Below are positions 13,144-15,936 of a stretch of DNA of 15,936 nt, one piece after another. The translations under genes were made by a program, and so were the position numbers. Source of the stretch: Dehalococcoidia bacterium (GTDB lineage: Bacteria; Chloroflexota; Dehalococcoidia; Dehalococcoidales; RBG-16-60-22); contig JAUWYU010000018.1 of assembly GCA_030615655.1 (NCBI GenBank), positions 1-15,936 on the forward strand, read 5' to 3'. Numbering within the stretch: the stretch's first letter is position 1; every line of letters begins with the position of its first letter. The notes under the pieces were generated by a model. The model did not search any database and was not told where the DNA came from. It was given only the letters and a program-made list of their open reading frames with translations.

Positions 13144-15207
13144 TCAGCACTTGGCGACCTGGCAGAGCTGTGATTTGCAGGGAAGGAAACCTGAAATTGG
13201 GTCGAGGGTGCGGTCATCGACGAGTGAATTTACGTTAGCTTCGCCGGGCCAGTGGTGCGGCATAGAAACGACACCGGCCGGTATGGTATCGGTGACATTG
13301 GCTTTCATCTTGATGCTGCCCCTGGGTGAACTGACCGTTACCGTGTCACCCGAATGAATCCCCCGGACCTCGGCATCAGCCGGATTTATATCTACCAGCG
13401 GCTCCGGCATTAAGTTCCGCAGCTTATCGATATTTCGGAACTGCGAATGAGTGTAGGCTATCACTCTTGCCCCCGAGGTCATCACTAGCGGATAGGACTC
13501 CGCCAGGTCGGGTCGGCTTACCGGACTCTCCACGGGTTCCTTGTATGACGGCAGCGGGTCGAGGCCATGTTCCGCCAGCGTGCTGGAGGCGATTTCCACC
13601 TTGCCGGAGGGGGTCTGAAACCCTGCCTTTTCGTAGTATCTCTCTGGTCTTTCGAGCAATGGACGCTTTATACCCTCAGGACGTTGCTTTAAGTCTTCAA
13701 AGGTTATGTTTAGTGGTTCAAGTATATAGTTGACGCATTTCTCAAAGTCGCCGTCCCAGAACAGGTCGCCGAAGCCCAGTCTCTTGGCCAGTTCGGCGTA
13801 GATTTTCCACTCTGGCCAGCTTTCACCAATCGACTCTATGGCTGGCTCTATCAGCTTTACATAACCTCTATAATCCGGCAATAGTATAGGACGCTCCAGC
13901 CATGAGGCGATGGGAAGGACTATGTCGGCAAGCTGCGTGCCGGGCGTCTCAAAGTATTCGGTGACGCCGATGAAGTCGAGTTTTTTAAAGTTCTTTACAA
14001 TCCGGTGCGAGTTGGGGAAAAACTGTATATTCAGTCCTGCCGAGAAGAGAGCTTTAATAGGGTAAGGGTCGCTGCTCTCAATCTGGTCAACTATGGCATT
14101 GGACTGCATCTCGCGGTAGTGTTTCGTCCATATCGGGAACCTTATTGACCCCACCCCCGGCGGCATATCAGCCACTCGCTTGTGCAGGGTGATATCATTT
14201 GTTGGCTGACCGGAAGGCATCCCTCTGTTGCCGCCGTCCACCTCAAAGTTGCCTGTTATTGCCGGGAGCAGAATTATAGCCCGGTGGTTCTGCACGCCGT
14301 TAGCATGATGGGTGGTGCTATTGATTCCCATGCCTATTTTAGCCGGTTTTTGGGTGGCATATAGTATGGCCGCCTCCCTGATTTTGGCGGCGGGCACCCG
14401 GGTTATCTGTTCCACGCGCTCTGGAGGATATTCCCCGACCATCTTTTTAAGGTCGTCAAAGCCGACTGTCCACTTCTCCGTGAACTCTTCGTCATGTAGA
14501 TTTTCGTTGATGATTATATTCATCATGCCCAGCGCCAGGGCGCCGTCGGTGCCCGGCCGCAGTTGAAGGTGTATATCGGCTCTGTCGGCGATGGTGGTGC
14601 GGCGGGGGTCAATAACAATAAGCTTAAGGCCTTTCTCTCGGGCTTCCAGATGTTCCTGCCATACCTGAGGGTGTGAGTTCTCTATGCTTGTGCCCCATAT
14701 TATCTTACACTTGGATGCCAGGTCGACTCTACTGCTCTGCGCCGCGAGCATGCCGTAATCCGGGCCGTAGGTCAGGTCGGCGGCTATCCAGGTACCGGAG
14801 AAGCAGTTGCTGCTCTCGGTGCAGTAGTTGGGCGAGCCGAAGGCATGCGTCAGCCGGTGGAAGTAGGGGCGGGGCTCCTTGGTATAGGCAACCCAGAAAA
14901 TCACCGACTCCGCTCCGTATTTATCTTTAGCCTTCTGTAAATTATCGGCCACGGTGTCAAGTGCCTCGTCCCAGGAGATGCGTGCCCACGAGCCGTTTCC
15001 TCTCTCCCCGGTGTGTTTCATCGGGTATTGCAGGCGGTCGGGATGGTAGACAAAGTCCAGCTGTGCTTTCCAGCGGGGGCACTGGGCGGCATTATCGTCG
15101 GCGATGTCAATCTGTACGGCTTTACCGTTGCGGACATGGATTCTGGTCGGGCAGGACGCCGTGCACATATAGCATATGCCGTCTTTGATTTCCTCGATAG
15201 GTGACAT
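13144..15207 (-). CDS. Molybdopterin-dependent oxidoreductase, DMSO reductase superfamily
   Basis: The 687-residue enzyme would carry a bis-MGD molybdenum or tungsten cofactor and one 4Fe-4S cluster. Cluster ligands are C12, C15, C19 (CYMCTASC) and C43 (AAQCPRW). ESSNCFSGTW (131-140) makes Cys135 the likely metal ligand. MGD-binding segments include IIWGTSIENSHP, VIDPRRTTIADRADIHLQLRPGTDGALALG (198-227, given here as motif context), QTPSGKVEIASS and the C-terminal domain with VMTSGARV and SGDTVTVSSPRGS. No Tat or Sec signal is present, so it is cytoplasmic, and no iron-sulfur or membrane subunit gene adjoins it. Free-standing cytoplasmic members include acetylene hydratase and various uncharacterised reductases; the substrate cannot be assigned. 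AAGGGAG lies about 11 bp before the ATG. Confidence 0.92.
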   Translation of the reverse strand: MSPIEEIKDGICYMCTASCPTRIHVRNGKAVQIDIADDNAAQCPRWKAQLDFVYHPDRLQYPMKHTGERGNGSWARISWDEALDTVADNLQKAKDKYGAESVIFWVAYTKEPRPYFHRLTHAFGSPNYCTESSNCFSGTWIAADLTYGPDYGMLAAQSSRVDLASKCKIIWGTSIENSHPQVWQEHLEAREKGLKLIVIDPRRTTIADRADIHLQLRPGTDGALALGMMNIIINENLHDEEFTEKWTVGFDDLKKMVGEYPPERVEQITRVPAAKIREAAILYATQKPAKIGMGINSTTHHANGVQNHRAIILLPAITGNFEVDGGNRGMPSGQPTNDITLHKRVADMPPGVGSIRFPIWTKHYREMQSNAIVDQIESSDPYPIKALFSAGLNIQFFPNSHRIVKNFKKLDFIGVTEYFETPGTQLADIVLPIASWLERPILLPDYRGYVKLIEPAIESIGESWPEWKIYAELAKRLGFGDLFWDGDFEKCVNYILEPLNITFEDLKQRPEGIKRPLLERPERYYEKAGFQTPSGKVEIASSTLAEHGLDPLPSYKEPVESPVSRPDLAESYPLVMTSGARVIAYTHSQFRNIDKLRNLMPEPLVDINPADAEVRGIHSGDTVTVSSPRGSIKMKANVTDTIPAGVVSMPHHWPGEANVNSLVDDRTLDPISGFLPCKSQLCQVAKC

Positions 15208-15255
15208 GGTGCTTCGGTTCTCCCTTCTCGCTCGTCATTGAAGCCTCAGACTGAT

Positions 15256-15284
15256 TTACTACGTATACTCCCATACTATATCAA
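15256..15284 (-). promoter_or_regulatory. Tentative promoter of the molybdopterin oxidoreductase gene
   Basis: On the minus strand TTGATA (5 of 6 match to TTGACA) is followed after 17 bp by TAGTAA, a weak -10 box. Other AT-rich hexamers nearby (TATAGT, TATACG) lack a suitable partner. The gene is divergent from rsfS, whose own promoter lies about 20 bp away. Confidence 0.3.
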
Positions 15285-15304
15285 ATTCTCTCGTTATGAG
15301 AAAG

Positions 15305-15332
15305 TTGGTTTGTTTGGTAACTGTGATATAAT
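15305..15332 (+). promoter_or_regulatory. Putative sigma-70-type promoter of rsfS
   Basis: TTGGTT (15305-15310), a 16-bp spacer and a perfect TATAAT (15327-15332), preceded by TG-A as in extended -10 promoters. The predicted start site is near 15339, about 28 nt before the proposed rsfS start codon. Confidence 0.65.
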
Positions 15333-15366
15333 AATAAAGCAAGTATTATTACCGGGGATTTGAAGG

Positions 15367-15711
15367 CTGGAAGCAATAGAAGTAGCCCGTAAGGCCGTCG
15401 ATGTGGCCAGTGACAAGCAGGCCAGCGATATCGTTTTGCTGGATGTCCGCGACCTGTGCAGCTTTACGGACTATTTTGTTATCTGCGCCGGTGACAGCGA
15501 CAGGCAGATCCGCACTATTTATGACGAAATCGGGCAGAGCCTGAAGAAGGCAGGCATTTTACCGCATCACCATGAGGGCACGACAGCTTCAGGGTGGCTC
15601 CTGCTCGATTACGGTGATGTTATCGTGCATGTATTCGGCGCCCCGGAGCGGGAATACTACCGGCTTGACGAGCTATGGCACGAAGCCAGGCCGGTACTCA
15701 GAGTTCAATAA
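15367..15711 (+). CDS. rsfS: Ribosomal silencing factor RsfS (Iojap family)
   Basis: RsfS binds ribosomal protein L14 and blocks subunit joining during nutrient limitation. Family motifs are KQASDIVLLDVR, TDYFVICAGDSDRQIRTI, the EGTTASGWLLLDYGDVIVHVF stretch (motif, read in parts as EGTTASGW and DYGDVIVHVF) and EREYYRLDELW. The only standard start in frame is GTG at 15403, but the open frame upstream reads LEAIEVARKAVDV, which matches the normal N-terminal helix of RsfS; an in-frame TGA at 15361 blocks further extension. I therefore place the start at CTG 15367, with GGGGA 8 bp upstream as ribosome binding site, giving 114 residues, the usual size. GTG 15403 would give a product missing that helix. 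A TTG at 15360 is out of frame. Confidence 0.9.
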   Translation: MEAIEVARKAVDVASDKQASDIVLLDVRDLCSFTDYFVICAGDSDRQIRTIYDEIGQSLKKAGILPHHHEGTTASGWLLLDYGDVIVHVFGAPEREYYRLDELWHEARPVLRVQ

Positions 15712-15767
15712 ACTGTATTGTTCTATTTGCCTTTAGCGGATGGCTAACCTCTCCCGAAACTCAGTGT

Positions 15768-15936
15768 TCAAAAAATCTCCCCCTCAGAAAAGAACAGCTC
15801 TATCTCTTTTTCGGCATTTTCTACCGAATCGGAAGCATGTGTCGAGTTTCGCTGGATATCCACGCCGAAGTCGCTCCGTATCGTTCCCGCCTCGGCTTTA
15901 GCCGGGTCGGTTGCCCCCATCACCCTCCTGATTTGC
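15768..15936 (-). CDS. ndk: Nucleoside diphosphate kinase, C-terminal part (partial)
   Basis: The window ends inside this gene; only the last 55 codons are present. NDK transfers the gamma phosphate of ATP to other nucleoside diphosphates through a phosphohistidine. The translation begins QIRRVMGATDPAKAEAGTIR and continues SDFGVDIQRNSTHASDSVEN, matching the conserved GAT-P-A...PGTIR.DF...N..H.SDS block; the His in NSTHASDS is the catalytic phosphohistidine. The C-terminus is AEKEIELFFSEGEIF. The gene converges on rsfS with a 56-bp gap that shows no clear terminator hairpin. Confidence 0.96.
   Translation of the reverse strand, partial: QIRRVMGATDPAKAEAGTIRSDFGVDIQRNSTHASDSVENAEKEIELFFSEGEIF

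Noticed and set aside
13127..15204. Several open frames antisense to the molybdopterin oxidoreductase
   Set aside because: They are rich in Arg, Ser and Pro with no coherent fold and all lie opposite conserved enzyme motifs.
15360..15392. TTG at 15360 as an rsfS start or a frameshifted N-terminus
   Set aside because: That frame runs into TAA at 15390-15392 and gives no RsfS-like residues; the correct frame is already open from 15364.

Overview
This window looks like a chromosomal segment of a bacterium from the Chloroflexota, most plausibly a Dehalococcoidia-like lineage. That placement is inferred from gene content and order: a zinc-type L28 gene divergent from a fakA-degV-recG cluster, a free-standing ADP-forming acyl-CoA synthetase beta subunit, a free-standing molybdopterin oxidoreductase, and frequent GTG/TTG starts. 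No rRNA, tRNA, CRISPR array, phage gene or transposase was found. Both ends are cut inside genes: an ABC ATPase on the left and ndk on the right.

Left part (1-1602): the C-terminal part of an ABC-2-type ATPase overlaps its membrane permease, and the pair converges on rpmB (minus strand). Next block (1742-8671, plus strand): a fatty acid kinase pair (fakA-like DhaL protein and a DegV/FakB fatty acid carrier), a decayed second degV copy, about 450 bp of repeat-rich non-coding DNA, recG, a diacylglycerol-kinase-type lipid kinase and a small DUF5658-like membrane protein. Lipid handling recurs here: FakA/FakB would phosphorylate exogenous or recycled fatty acids, and the YegS-type kinase would phosphorylate a lipid.

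Minus-strand block (15207 down to 8649): a molybdopterin oxidoreductase, a large secreted and membrane-anchored DUF2341/LamG/FN3-like surface protein, an ADP-forming acyl-CoA synthetase beta subunit, and an AMP-binding acyl-CoA synthetase homologue whose nucleotide-binding and catalytic lysine motifs are degenerate. The last two are 29 bp apart and probably co-transcribed. The right end holds rsfS (plus), with a good promoter but probably a CTG start, converging on ndk (minus, partial).

No clear new multi-gene system was found. The strongest leads are: (1) the surface-protein control region, with five TAAAGAT-like repeats at 10-11 bp spacing followed by a perfect 22-bp palindrome just upstream of the start codon; (2) the acyl-CoA synthetase homologue lacking both hallmark lysines; (3) a second FakB gene caught in decay; and (4) an AT-rich LamG module inside the surface protein that looks compositionally foreign. 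All annotation is by eye from motifs; no database search was run.
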